Origin: Rhizophagus irregularis
Taxonomy: Eukaryota; Glomeromycota; Glomeromycetes; Glomerales; Glomeraceae
DNA length: 64,000 nt
Assembly: GCF_026210795.1 (NCBI RefSeq)
Contig: NC_089459.1
Coordinates: forward strand, 1,984,001-2,048,000
Direction of reading: 5' to 3'
In this document: positions 25,307 to 37,078 of the stretch, piece by piece
Layout: each line of letters opens with the position of its first letter
Position numbering within the stretch: position 1 is the first letter of the stretch
Translations under genes and position numbers: made by a program
The notes under the pieces: model-generated
The model's input: the letters and a program-made list of their open reading frames with translations, nothing else
Told to the model about the DNA's origin: nothing
Database searches by the model: none

Positions 25307-28300
25307 ATGACTGAATCTCAACAAGATTTTGATGAAAATGTTAACGAAAAGAAGGTTTTAAAAAAGCTTTTAGTTCCAAAATAATTGACAAATCAAGAAA
25401 ATATTAAATTTAATTTCTTTCTTATTTAGAATCAAGAAATAAAAACTGAATCCACTATACCAGTTAGTGATAAAGAACACGATAATGTTTCTACACCTAA
25501 TAAATTAGATATTAATTTGGTAAATATAGATTTTAAAAGAATAAGTTTTGATATTAAAATTACAATTTTTTTTTTTCTTACGAATATTTAATTTATACAG
25601 GAAAACGAGGAAATAACAAGTAACGTGGATAATCAAACAAAACCTCCCAATGCTTTGAATGAATTAATTGACAACGAACAAAATTCTTCAAACTTTTCGG
25701 CTATTTCTAATGACGATAAACAAACCAGTTCTCCAAACATTTCGATCATTTCGAATGAAGATAGACAATTCAACCCTTCAACAACATTAAATAACAGTTC
25801 TCCAGAAATCTTGACCAGTTCAAATGAACCAAATAACGATAAGCAAAACAGCTCTTCAAACACTTTGAATGATTCATCTGACGATAAACAAAATTCTTCA
25901 GTCATTTCGAATGATGATAATGATAAACAAAGCAATGATGACAAACAAAGCAGTTCACCAAATATTTTTAATGATGATAAACGAACCATTTCTTCAAATA
26001 TTTCGAATGACGATAATGATAAACAAAGCAGTTCTCCAAATATCTTCAATGAAGATAAAAAAAGCAGTTCACCAAATATTTCGAATGACGATAATGATAA
26101 ACAAAGCAGTTCTCCAAATATTTTCATTGAAGACAAACAAAGCAGTTCTTCAAATATTTTCAATGAAGATAAACAAAGCAGCTCACCAAATATTTTTAAT
26201 GATGACAAACAAACCAGTTCTACAAATATTTCAAATGATGTAAAACAAATCTCTCAACCCATTTCACCCATTTCGAACGACGACAAAAAAACCAATTCTC
26301 CAACCATTTCACCCATTTCGATTGACGATAAAAAAACCAACTCTCAAACTATTTCACCCATTTCGAATGACGATAAAAATAATTCTCCAACCGCTTCATC
26401 CATTTCAAATGACAATGAAAAAATCAATTCTCCAACCGCTTCACCCATTTCGAATAAATTATATGATAATAAGCAAAATCAAACCACTTCGAATGAATAT
26501 TTAAATGATAGCTTGGTAAGTATTTAAAGTATAGTGTGGCATTAAATATCACTTTGAAATCACACAAGAACAAAACTTACAATTCTAAATATTAATGTTT
26601 TAGGAAGAATCCATTCAGCCCTCAGACACTAATAAAGATTCTTCTAACAGCGAAGATGATATTAGTTCGGTAAATATTTTTAATATCTGTCATAACATTT
26701 ATTAATTCCAATATTAAAATTTTTGACGACTATTAGAATGCAATCATGAGTGAATCAGAAATCCAAGATGAGGTTTGTTAAAACATCACTTCAAAATTAA
26801 AGATTTACGATTCTAATTATTTATTTATATTATGTATGACATGACTATTGATTCTTTTGACTGTTGAAAATTTGGAAAAACAAAACTCTTAGGAATATGA
26901 AATGGTTAAGGTTTGTTAAAGAGTAGCAATATCAAGAATTAAATTTACAATTCTAATTATTATGCTGAACCCAACAGCCCGCTGATTCTATTGAAGATCT
27001 TTCTAAGCATGAAACCAACGATGTTAACGATGTTGAATATAGTTTTATAAAAGAACATGATGTATGTTGCAACAATTAATCAATTCTTATTACTAAAACA
27101 AAGATATTTGAATGAATCTGAATCTCAATTAGAGAATAACAAATATAACTTCGAAATTCAGCTTAAGAACAGTTCTATTTTTTAATTTCTTAGAATTTCT
27201 CAGAGTCTATTATAGAAGATCCATCTAAACATAAGCCTAACGATGATGATATTAATATGGTAAAAAATTTAGTGCATGCTATATCATTTATTAATTCCTT
27301 TGATTTACAATAACGTTAAAAATTTGGTTCAAAAACAGAATAATGAAAATAAATCTTCAGTTAAGAAGGTTTGTTGATGAGTATTAAAGAATTACTTCGA
27401 TGTTGAACAAGAATTAAACTTAATAATCTAAATTTTTTCTAGTTTAATAATAATGAAATTGTTGAAAGCCCTTCCGATGATGAATATTATGATGATGATG
27501 ATGATGATTCGGTAAATATTTAGTATATTGCGCAATTTTATTAATTCTTTTTATTTATAATAAGATAAAATTTTTAACCAATAGCATAATGAATCCGAAT
27601 ATACCGAGAGGAAGGTTTGTTAATAAATGTTTAAATGTCGTTTCGGAATTGAACAACGACAGAACTTATAGTTCGAATATCGCAAACTTTTAGGAAGATC
27701 ATAAAACGATAGAAGAAGAAATTCAGCTCCCCATCACCGATGTTAATGAATCTAAATCATTTAATGTGTCTGATTATAATCTGGTACGTACGCAAATATT
27801 TGTTAAGTTCATTTGATTTTAACAACATTAAAAAATTAATTTTGAATCCAAAATAAAAATTTTTTGTATATTGAACCTAAAAAGGTTTGTTAACTATAAA
27901 AATTTGCAAAATTTTGCTCATAATAATGAATTCGATATCAATAACTTTATTTTTTATTAAAATTTTTTTAGAATGAAGTTCAATTTGTCGATCAACAAAT
28001 TCGCGAAAGACGACGACCCAACCAACATCAACAAGAATTATCATCACCTTCCGAAAATAATATCTCATTAAAAAATTCCAACGTTAGAACCGACACTCCA
28101 TCCATTTCTTTTCTTGAAATTTTTAAATATATTTTTTATTTATTTGTGGTTTTCGCTTTACTTTACTTTGTTTACGACGTTAACGTGAGTTACAAGTTAT
28201 TAAACCTTTTGTTTATATATGGTATCTTGAACAGTGTCTTACAATAATAATTCTTTTTTTTTTATAAATAGAGACTTAGTAATAAGCCCTCTTCTCTTCG

Positions 28301-29121
28301 AAATATTGCTGATATAACCAATAATATTTTTGAGGAAATTAATAGTGTTGAACTTCCAGGTAATTTTAAAAAAATTAATTTCTCGTTTAATATTTATTTC
28401 ATAATTATTAATCTATCTTAATGGTATAGACATAAATACAATATCGGACTATACAGTAGAATGCCGTAAAGCAGCAATTATGGCTGAAAGAAGTGCATCG
28501 TTTAAGTCTTATGGTAGCCAAATAGCAAAAGGATTATTCCAGATAGGGGATTCAATATATAAATCACGTCAATTATTACAATATATGTATAGTAAAGGTT
28601 CAACATTACGATCATCATTTGAATCAGAAATTGATGCGATATTGCAAAGACTGAATTCAAATCATATACGACAAGATGATGCAAAATATATTCGCGATAG
28701 ATTAGATAAACTAACGAAAAAAATTAAAGACGTTAGGTTATTGGTTGAAAAAAGTCATAATTCTATACTTGATGTAAGGAAAATTAGAAACAAGATGGAT
28801 GATGATATAACAAATGGATTAAAAGATGCTGAAAAATATAATAAGAATGAAAAATATTCATCTGATATCAGTAAAGTTAAGAAAGAACTTGAGAATGTTG
28901 ATAATACTTTATCTAAATTATATATTAATGTTGGTCATTTAGAAAAGTTGAGAGAAATTTTAAATGATCATGAAGGTAAATTAATGGGTGTTTCAGATGA
29001 ACTAGATGAACTTGAAGGCAAAACTAGAATTCTTAAACCTGATATCAAACATTTAATACTTGCTGTTGAGAATACAAAAGTTCGCAATCATATCTTTAAT
29101 AGGCTTGCTAATACTGATTAA
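25307..29121 (+). CDS. Array member 2: membrane/helical-domain protein with long micro-exon-encoded acidic tail
   Basis: Fifteen exons join in one frame to 844 residues: 25,307-25,354; 25,430-25,519; 25,601-26,515; 26,604-26,669; 26,737-26,772; 26,893-26,910; 26,978-27,061; 27,194-27,259; 27,339-27,368; 27,443-27,511; 27,585-27,614; 27,694-27,783; 27,972-28,184; 28,272-28,359; 28,430-29,121. Exons 1-12 are all multiples of three with phase-0 introns, as short as 18 bp (EYEMVK). They encode an acidic, Ser/Asn/Asp-rich disordered tail. Exon 13 carries a basic stretch then the membrane segment (YIFYLFVVFALLYFVYDV). Exon 14 is the linker (NNIFEEINSVELP). Exon 15 is the family helical domain (FKSYGSQIAKGLFQIGDSIY, MYSKGSTLRSSFESEIDAIL). 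The tail probably faces the cytosol. The exon model is mine from splice signals and frame; the smallest exons are the least certain. Confidence 0.75.
25640..26460 (+). repeat. Degenerate tandem repeat encoding Ser/Asn/Asp-rich units
   Basis: Exon 3 of array member 2 is built of imperfect units of about 12-20 codons on the pattern SSSPNIFNDDKQ or NSPTISPISNDDK. The repeats also keep other frames open on both strands, which I regard as shadows. The unit encodes a disordered acidic spacer. Confidence 0.8.
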
Positions 29122-31119
29122 GTATTCATTTATACTGATATTGTGATATTAAATATATATATTTCTTAAATAAATATGCTTATTTTGAATAACAAAATTA
29201 CTCGAATTTTTTTAATAATGTATTTGTGTACTATAGAATTAAGAATACTATTCTGAATTGGTATTGTTCGAAAGAATTCTTCCCATAAGAGATGTTTGTA
29301 TATTACTATAAAATTAAGCTCTAGTTTTAATACAATTGTATATGTGATTCAGTGATGCATGGCATTTGTAATTAGAATTTAACATAAACAAAGTACATAA
29401 TTGATGAGGAAAAAAACGATAGTCTTTTTAATAAGTAAATTCAAAGGCTAAAGCATGGAATTAAAATGTCGTTATTGAATGTTGCACCTTTTTCTAATCG
29501 ACAGAAAGATCTTTGATTTACATCGGCCCTTTGCAGATTGCCTATTTAGTGTGCATTAATTGAGAAACCCTTAACTAGTTAGAGGTTATTCAATCTGCTA
29601 ATCATAACAAAATTTTCTTTTTTATGCACGCACGCTAGCGCACAGAAAAATCCTTTTAATGTACGTCTTTGTATTTTTACATTTCAATCAGAGTATGCAA
29701 TGATACTTTATAATTGTAAAATAAATCTTACTATAATAAACCGGTAAAAGTAAACCGCCTTGGGTTATCAAGTACAACACAGAATGATAGAATAATAGTA
29801 GCCAAAACTTTAGAAAAATAATTCAACATTTCTTAGTTTATAATCTGAGAGACTACATAAATTAATTAAATATTTTTTATTGTTAACAATCTCGATATTT
29901 TTAAAAGAATAAATAATATTTCAATCAATGAAATAACCTGCCGAAATAAATGGAATAATGAGCATGTAACAATCACTTTGAAAACAAGCATTTAGAAAAG
30001 ATAATCATCGAAGAATTTTGGAAATCTAATTGACCCATTCTGATTCTTATCTGAATATAATAAAGTAACAATCATCTTAGCAATTTAAATTCAAAGTTCA
30101 CAATTAATAATAATTCTGAAAGAGTTTCTTACCTTTATTTTCACACCAATGATGTTAGAATCATAATAATACAAATATAGTAAAAATAAAAATTGAATAT
30201 ATGCGAAAGTTTTAAAGTTATTTACATCGCTACAAAATTTATTTCTTGTTTTTTTCTAAATTTATCTCTAATACGTTTCTATCCCTCTCTCTACTGTATC
30301 ATCCATCTCATTATCAATATCATCTTCAACTAATGAATTATCATCATCACAAATATCATGTGTAAGTTGAGATATTATAAGTCATAAAAATTGAGTGTTC
30401 ATGATATAGAAAAACTAACATCGTATATACGAAGTAAGTATATGATATTTTACAATTGATAAATTCTCCAGATGGTTCTATTATAAAAACAGTTGCTCTC
30501 TTTTAGAAATCACTAGAAAATGGCCTCATCAATTGCTCCTATCATATGGAAATCCAAATGAATGGCTATTAAAATTTAAAAGAATGATTAGCATTTTTAA
30601 TTATTAACAATAAAATAAGCAAGCGAATGCCTGGCCTTCTGGAAAGATCTTCAGACTTGACATATTCAACGCGTGAAAGTGTGTATGCACAAAATTAAAA
30701 GAAGAAATTGTATGCTGCCAAAATTAAATTTTGAAATTTTCAATTTAATTATCGATTTTTCGAAGTTAATTACAAATAATTAATTAACCAGTCAGGAAAC
30801 GTTACCTTTAGCTTCGTAAGTTAATATCAAGTTATTTCCAAATGCGCTCATTAATAGCACTTAAAATCTGTACTTTCCTAATATTACGTCAGTATGTTAA
30901 TATAAATATCCTAGTTCTTTAAATTTCCCACAGACGCGTAAGTGAGTTTTAGATTATCACACAAAATTTGATTTGAGATATCACAATCCGGAAAAAAACT
31001 CGTATAACAAATGTCATTGATTTCTGGATTTAGTTAGACTTGTGAATGTTTATAACATTTGCAGATGAAAGTTATTATTCCTTCATTCTCCCAAAAATTT
31101 TTTTTTAAAAAAAATTAAA
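29122..31119. other. 2-kb spacer inside the array
   Basis: I see no intact gene. Near 30,290-30,370 the minus strand encodes a short acidic stretch (DDDNSLVEDDIDNEMDDTVE) that may be a relic of an unrelated gene or transposon. It is too short to classify. The rest is AT-rich. Confidence 0.4.
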
Positions 31120-32479
31120 ATGATTAATAGAAAGGTTAGTTTATTAAAAAATATCTGATAAAAAATTATTATTATCGTCATTTATTATTTTAACATTATT
31201 ATAAAAATATTATTTAGCTTACCGAATACGCTGAGGACGAAGGTCGTAGAAAACCTACTTATCGTTATATTCATGCAACTAAAGAGGAACAAGAAATTCG
31301 TGAAAGAAAAAATATACCTCGTCAAGAGTCAACGGATCAAACTTCTTCATCTTCAAACAATAATGATTCCAATATTATAAATAATTTAATATATTATTTA
31401 AATTTAATAAGAGATAAATGTCCTCAATTATCTCGCAAAACTAAAATTGGGGTAACCTTCACCGTTTTAACGATGTTATTATACTACTTTGTAAGTTTAT
31501 TATAAATTTTGAGTTTTTCTTTTATATTATGGGTATATTTTTTTAAGGTACATATAATATGTATATAATTGAAATAGTTAATTCCTGAACAACCGCCTTC
31601 TGCTTTTATTCGAGATTTTGTTGATACGACAACAACTACTTTTGAGGAGATTAATAGCGTCGATCTTCCAGGTATTTTTACATACCTTAAATCTGGCAAC
31701 CATTTTGTATTTTTTCAAGGTGAAAACATATTGATTGCATTCATTGATTCACATATACTCATTTTACAGCTTCAAGTATGTTAACACAACATACAGTAAC
31801 AAGTCGAAATGCTGCAAATATGGTTCAAAATTCTCCAGCTTTTAAAGATCATGGAAATCAAATTGCGACAGGTCTTCGTAATTTTGGAGAAAAAATAAAT
31901 TTAGCAGGAAGACATTTACAAAACATGTATAATAAAGGTTCAACAGTATACAAAACATTTGATACAGATATTGAAGCGATGATAAATCGATTAAAACAAA
32001 CCCCAAAGAAAGGTGACGCCAAATATTTTAGAAATAAATTAAGTAAGTTAATAAACAAAATTAAAGATTTTAGACAACATGTTGAAATGACTCAGAGTTC
32101 GATAGTAAATGCGGAAGAAACTAGACATGATACCGAAGGATATATTATTGATGGATTAAGGGAAGCAGAAAAATATATTAGCAATAACAATGAAGATTCA
32201 CAGAAAACTGCTGAACTTAGTAGAGCTAAAAAAGAACTTCAATTTATTACAGATCTTTTAGGTCATTTGGATAGTACTGCAGTTCATCTAGATAAAATAA
32301 GAAAAATCTTAAGTAGTTATGAAGATAAATTGTTAAATGTTGAAGCTGAACTTGGTACTTTTGGTAAAGATGAAGAAGAAGGTATATTTGAAGTTAACAA
32401 AGAAGATATTAAGCATTTAAAGATTGCCGTCGAAACTTTAAAAGCTAGTCATTTAAAATTTAATCATCTTTCTAATTAA
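31120..32479 (+). CDS. Array member 3: membrane/helical-domain protein with about 80-residue tail
   Basis: Four exons (31,120-31,134; 31,218-31,490; 31,578-31,671; 31,770-32,479) join to 363 residues. The first exon encodes only MINRK. Exon 2 gives a charged tail (YAEDEGRRKPTYRYIHATKE, then a Ser/Asn run) and a membrane segment (TKIGVTFTVLTMLLYYF). Exon 3 is the linker (AFIRDFVDTTTTTFEEINSV, DLP). Exon 4 is the helical domain (RNAANMVQNSPAFKDHGNQI, MYNKGSTVYKTFDTDIEAMI, RHDTEGYIIDGLREAEKYI), ending HLKIAVETLKASHLKFNHLS. Closest in layout to member 1. Function unknown. Confidence 0.82.
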
Positions 32480-32826
32480 TCATTTGTAATTGAATTTATC
32501 TTTCTTTTTTTTCTTCTTTTTGGTTTTTTTTTATTTTGGTGAATGGGGGTTGAGGAAATATCGAGGTTGAGAGGGTTATGTTTATATTTCTTTTAACTGT
32601 AAAGTTTTTTTTTGAATAAATCGTCTTTTTTCATATAAACACTTACCGTGTTATATGACACGAATACATTCGATTTGCGCCACAGTGTGAAAATTCATTA
32701 ATTGTTCTTTTTGGTTAGTACGGATTTACTTAAAGATAAATTAACTAAATACGTGTAACACTAAACAATTATTTATATATAATACAATCACGTAAATGAA
32801 CTGTAAACATATGTATTTTTTTTAAG
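32480..32826. other. Spacer between array members 3 and 4
   Basis: Non-coding, with poly-T tracts shortly after the stop of member 3. No further exon is seen. Confidence 0.5.
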
Positions 32827-33889
32827 ATGCAACTAAACGAAATAATCGAAATAATTTGTCAAATTAAAAATAATTTACCTCGAAAATTTCAGAATCGTGG
32901 TATTAAATTATGGATCGCAATATCAATATTTATTTTAATTTTCTCGATGACTTTAATGAATTGGACCGTAAGTAAAAAAAAAAATAGTATGTTTTAATGA
33001 CATTAATTAAATAATTATTATAATTCTATTTCTATTTCTTTTTCAAAAAAAAAAAAAATAGATTTCTCCTAATAATAATGTAAAATCAAAACCAAAAACT
33101 GCACCTATTAAAAAACTTTCGGATACAACAATTGATATGTTTGATGATGTTAAAAAGTTAACAGCAAATACAACAGTAGGAGGATCAAATGGATTAGATT
33201 GTCGTAAAATAGCAAGTATGATTCAAAGGAGTCCAGCATTTGAATTTCATGGATGTCAAATAGCAACAGGATTACGTAAATTTAAAGAAGAAATATTAGT
33301 AGCAAATCTTTTAATACAAAAAATGTATAGTAAAGGATCAAGAGTATATGAAACATTTGATGAAAAAATTGAAGAAATGATAAAACGGTTTAAATATCAA
33401 AAAAAGGGTAAAACGGAATATTTTAAAGAAAAAATTAATTTTATAATAATAAAAATTAAAGAATTTAAACAATCAATAGAAGAAGCTCAAAATTTTATAC
33501 AAGAAGTGGAAAAAACTAGAGATATTACTGCAGGTTATATTCATGATGGAATGAGAGAAGCAGAAAATTTTATTACTACTGAATTAGATTATTTAGGACA
33601 TACAATTGATAAAGATTTTGCTATTAAAGAAATTATTATTATTAATAATTTTTTAGATCGTTTAAATAATATTGCGGATAAATTAGATAAAATGAGGAAA
33701 CTTTTAATGGCTTACGAAGATAATTTATCAGATATGTCTAAGGAACTTGATAATAATAATAGAGAAGATGATGATGAAGATGGTATATTTGAAGTTAAGA
33801 ATGAAGATCTTGTCCATTTACAAAATGCTATTGTTAGGGTGAAGGACAGTCATCGTAAATTTATCCAAAAATCTCTAATTACTTGTTAA
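32827..33889 (+). CDS. Array member 4: membrane/helical-domain protein lacking the second intron
   Basis: Two exons (32,827-32,967 and 33,062-33,889) give 322 residues. Exon 1: MQLNEIIEIICQIKNNLPRK, a basic turn, then a membrane segment (LWIAISIFILIFSMTLMNW). In exon 2 the linker (LSDTTIDMFDDVKKL) runs directly into the helical domain (CRKIASMIQRSPAFEFHGCQ, MYSKGSRVYETFDEKIEEMI, FKEKINFIIIKIKEFKQSIE, DGMREAENFI), so the phase-1 intron present in its paralogues is gone and a short Thr/Gly-rich bridge replaces it. This suggests precise intron loss or retention of intron sequence as coding. The acidic Asn/Asp run near the C-terminus (NNNREDDDEDG) is also longer than in relatives. Confidence 0.82.
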
Positions 33890-34079
33890 TAGCTTAATAA
33901 AGCTTATAATAGCTTAAATAGTTTAAATAGCTTTGCTGTATAGTGACGTAATTAAACTGCGGTTAAAAGCTATACTGCAGACTTCTGATTCATAAATCAA
34001 TTTTTCTTTTTTTACTTTGTACCTAAAAATTTCTTTTTTTTTTAAAAAAAAATAAAATAAATTTTTTACAATATTAAAT

Positions 34080-35071
34080 ATGAAAGGATTAACGTTAACA
34101 AGTGCATTTGTTTTATTTTTCTCAATAATAATTTGGTTTGTAAGTAATAGAATATAAAATATTTACAAAAGTTTTTTTTTAAGTCCTTTAATAAAAAAGT
34201 CCTTTAAAAAAAATTAGGTATTTCTACGTGCAAGACCACCAACTTTTTTTTTAATGCAATTTTCTCATGTAACGAACGATATTTTCGAAGAAATTAACAA
34301 TATTGAACTTCCAAGTAAAAAAAAAAATAAAATTCATTCATTCAATTAAATTCATTTTCGTGTTATAATATTAATCAAATTATCATTATAGCTAAATATA
34401 CGGCCATGATAGAACATACAGTAACATGTCGTATAATGGCAAATAAGATTCAGAGAAATCCAATATTTAAATCTCATGGAGCTCAAATGGAAAAAAGATT
34501 ACGTGAATTTGGAGAACGTATCAGGGAATCAGGTCATTTAATACAAAAAATGTATAGTAAAGGTTCAACAGTATATAAATCATTTGATATTGAAATCAAA
34601 GCGATGATTTATCGATTAAATCCAAATAATATACGAAAAGGTGATGCTAGATATTTTAAAGAAAGATTAAATGTGTTAATAAAAAAAATCAAAGAATTTA
34701 GAATATTAGTTCGACAAACTTATAATTCTATACAAAGAGCAGAAAATGATGGAAATGATACAGTAAATTATATTTCTGATGAGTTAAAAAAAGTCATTAC
34801 TTTTAATATAGATGATGATGAAGATATTGTAGGAATTAAAAAAGAACTTGGCGGTATTAATAATATTTTAAATCATTTACGTGAAAATTATAGTAATTTA
34901 GATAAGATGGAAAAAATTTTAAAGGATTATGAAAATAAATTAACAGATATTTATGATGAACTTGATGATAGATATGATGGTATAGTTGAATTTACTAAAG
35001 AAGGTCTTGAATCTTTAAAATTTATTGATAATAATTTAAAGGATAGATTTGTAGACGTTGTACATGTATAA
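34080..35071 (+). CDS. Array member 5: membrane/helical-domain protein with disturbed linker exon
   Basis: Exon 1 (34,080-34,139) starts MKGLTLTSAFVLFFSIIIWF, a membrane segment with almost no tail. The last exon (34,392-35,071) holds the helical domain (MANKIQRNPIFKSHGAQMEK, MYSKGSTVYKSFDIEIKAMI, YFKERLNVLIKKIKEFRILV). The middle exon, starting at 34,218, shows the family linker (NDIFEEINNIELP) in a frame that does not join exon 1: there is one T too many relative to paralogues in the T-run near 34,260. If splicing instead uses a GTAACG donor at 34,270, exon 2 becomes 34,218-34,269 and the whole reads in frame to 263 residues without the linker motif. So this is either a gene with a changed splice pattern, a recent pseudogene, or a one-base sequence error. 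Confidence 0.65.
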
Positions 35072-35135
35072 TGTAGTGACGTCATTAAATTACTGATATA
35101 TGTATATAATAAAGCTATAATTAGTTAAATAAAAA

Positions 35136-35402
35136 GTTGTGCGACAGTTCGTCCTTTTCTCTTTTTGTTTTTAAATCGTGGATTTTTTGATTATTTAATG
35201 AGATTTTTATGTTGATTTTTTAAAGTTGTGCAACAGTTCACAGTTCCTCTTCTTTTTCTCTTTATCTTTAAATCGGACAGATTTTTTGATGAAATTTCTT
35301 TTGATTTTTTAAAATTGTACAACAGTTCACGGTTCCTCTTCTTTTTCTCTTTTTAGTTTTAAATAAAGCAGATTTTTGAGGAAATAATATTTTAAACTTT
35401 TT
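35136..35402. repeat. Three 89-bp direct repeats upstream of array member 6
   Basis: Units begin at 35,136, 35,225 and 35,314, each with a TTGTGCAACAGTTCA-like head and a TTCTTTTTCTCTTT-like pyrimidine tail. The exact 89-bp spacing and end just before the ATG at 35,421 place them in the promoter or 5' leader. The pyrimidine tails also resemble splice acceptors. Confidence 0.8.
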
Positions 35403-35420
35403 TTCATTTTTACAATCGAT

Positions 35421-36438
35421 ATGAAAGGAGTAATAACCAGCGTAATAGTTTTGATTGTCTCTGTAATATTTTATTTTGTAAGTTTATAAAGAATTTATTT
35501 TTCTAAAAAAAATACATGAATAACATATATATTTTTTCTTTTAGGTATATGTAAAAAATAATGTATCTTTATTTCAAAAATTTTCTACTACAACAAATGA
35601 TGCTTTTGAAGAAATTAATAAATTATCACTTCCAGGTAAGCTTTCATGTGAAAATATATATATATATATATATATATTTATTTATTTATTTATTATAATT
35701 AATTTTATTTTTGTTTTAGCCGCAAATACAATTATGGAACATTCTATTGCATTTCGTAAAGTAGCGAATATGATTCAAAGAAGTCCAGCATTTGAACTTC
35801 ATGGATGTCAAATATCAATAGAATTACGTAAAATTGAAAATACAATAACCATAGCTGGTAATTCATTCATAGAATTTTATAGCGAAGGATCTAAAATATA
35901 TGAAACACTTGATGAAGAGATTGGAAATATTTTAAATCGGGTAGATTCGAAAATTTTGATTTATTTACAAAATGAGAATAATTCAAAATATTTTGATGAA
36001 AGATTAAATATAATGATAAAAAAGATCAAAGAATTTAAAAAATTAGTGGATAATGGACGAAATTCTATATTTGATATAGTAGATAATATAAATAATAATG
36101 AAAGTAATTTTGAAGATGGAATAAAAGGAGCCGAAGAATTTATTAAAAATGGAGAATGTGATTCAAAATATTTAGTTGATATAATTAAAGCCAAAAGGGA
36201 ACTTGAGATCGTTAATCACATATTAAATCATTTTAATAATACTAATGGTAATTTAGATAAAATGAGTCAAATTTTAAATAGTTATCAAGGTGATTTGTTG
36301 AATGTTTCCGATGAAATTAAAAACGTTAGTAAATTTGAAGTTACTAGAGAAGATCTTAAACATTTAAGATTAGCTTTGGATATTTTGAAAGAGAGTCATT
36401 ACAAATTTATCCGAAAATCACTTAATTGTACTCTATGA
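35421..36438 (+). CDS. Array member 6: membrane/helical-domain protein
   Basis: Three exons (35,421-35,477; 35,545-35,635; 35,720-36,438) give 288 residues. MKGVITSVIVLIVSVIFYF is a signal-anchor-like start almost identical in layout to member 5, so these two are probably the most recent pair. The linker exon ends TTNDAFEEINKLSLP. The helical domain starts RKVANMIQRSPAFELHGCQI and ends EDLKHLRLALDILKESHYKF followed by IRKSLNCTL. The MYSKGS motif has changed to FYSEGSKIYETLDEEI, and the GYI.DGLREAE motif to FEDGIKGAEEFI, making it the most diverged intact member. Intron 2 contains a TA dinucleotide run. Function unknown. Confidence 0.82.
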
Positions 36439-37078
36439 ATTGTACTTTTCATAAATTTGATTGAATAATTTTTTTGTTTATTTGTTTCTTGTAAAGTAAA
36501 TATATCACATGATTTATCTCATATTGATTGATCCCCATTATTTCTTTTTTTACTATAGCCTCCCCATATAAGGCTTAAAAAAGTAAATAAATAAAAAATA
36601 ATAACTATTTTAAAAAATTGTACGAATTATAATTAACTAATTATCAATGTGGCACCTAACTATTGTCAATAAATATATTGTCCTTAGAAAAGAAACAATG
36701 ATTTTCGTATTAAAAAAATAGATTGTCATAGAATTGTTCGTCATTTGTAATCGGTTCTTCCATTTCTAGTATTGTATTATTTTTATATACACATACATTT
36801 CCCCTTTTCCCTTTTTTAATAAAGCAATAATGAATTAACAACGATTTAATGCATTTTTCGATCATTTTGATTGGTTCATCAAACCTTTATAACTTTTACG
36901 TTATTTTTTCATATAAAAAATCATCAAAATCACCAAATTTACATTATATTTCCTTTGATTCCTTTTCCTGATAATTTTATTTTTATTTTTTTTTGGCCTG
37001 GAGCTATTATATAATCTGCATTATTTTGTGGTTATACTTACATTATTACATTATTTTCGCTAATAGTTTTAAAACATC
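36439..37078. other. Intergenic DNA right of the array
   Basis: No family relic or other exon is seen. It marks the right edge of the paralogue array. Confidence 0.5.

Noticed and set aside
25633-26208. Minus-strand frame rich in Leu-Ser-Ser repeats
   Set aside because: It is the reverse reading of the tandem repeat in exon 3 of array member 2; the plus-strand frame joins to good splice sites and the family domain.
30290-30370. Acidic minus-strand stretch in the array spacer
   Set aside because: It is too short to distinguish a transposon relic from chance; not called as a gene.
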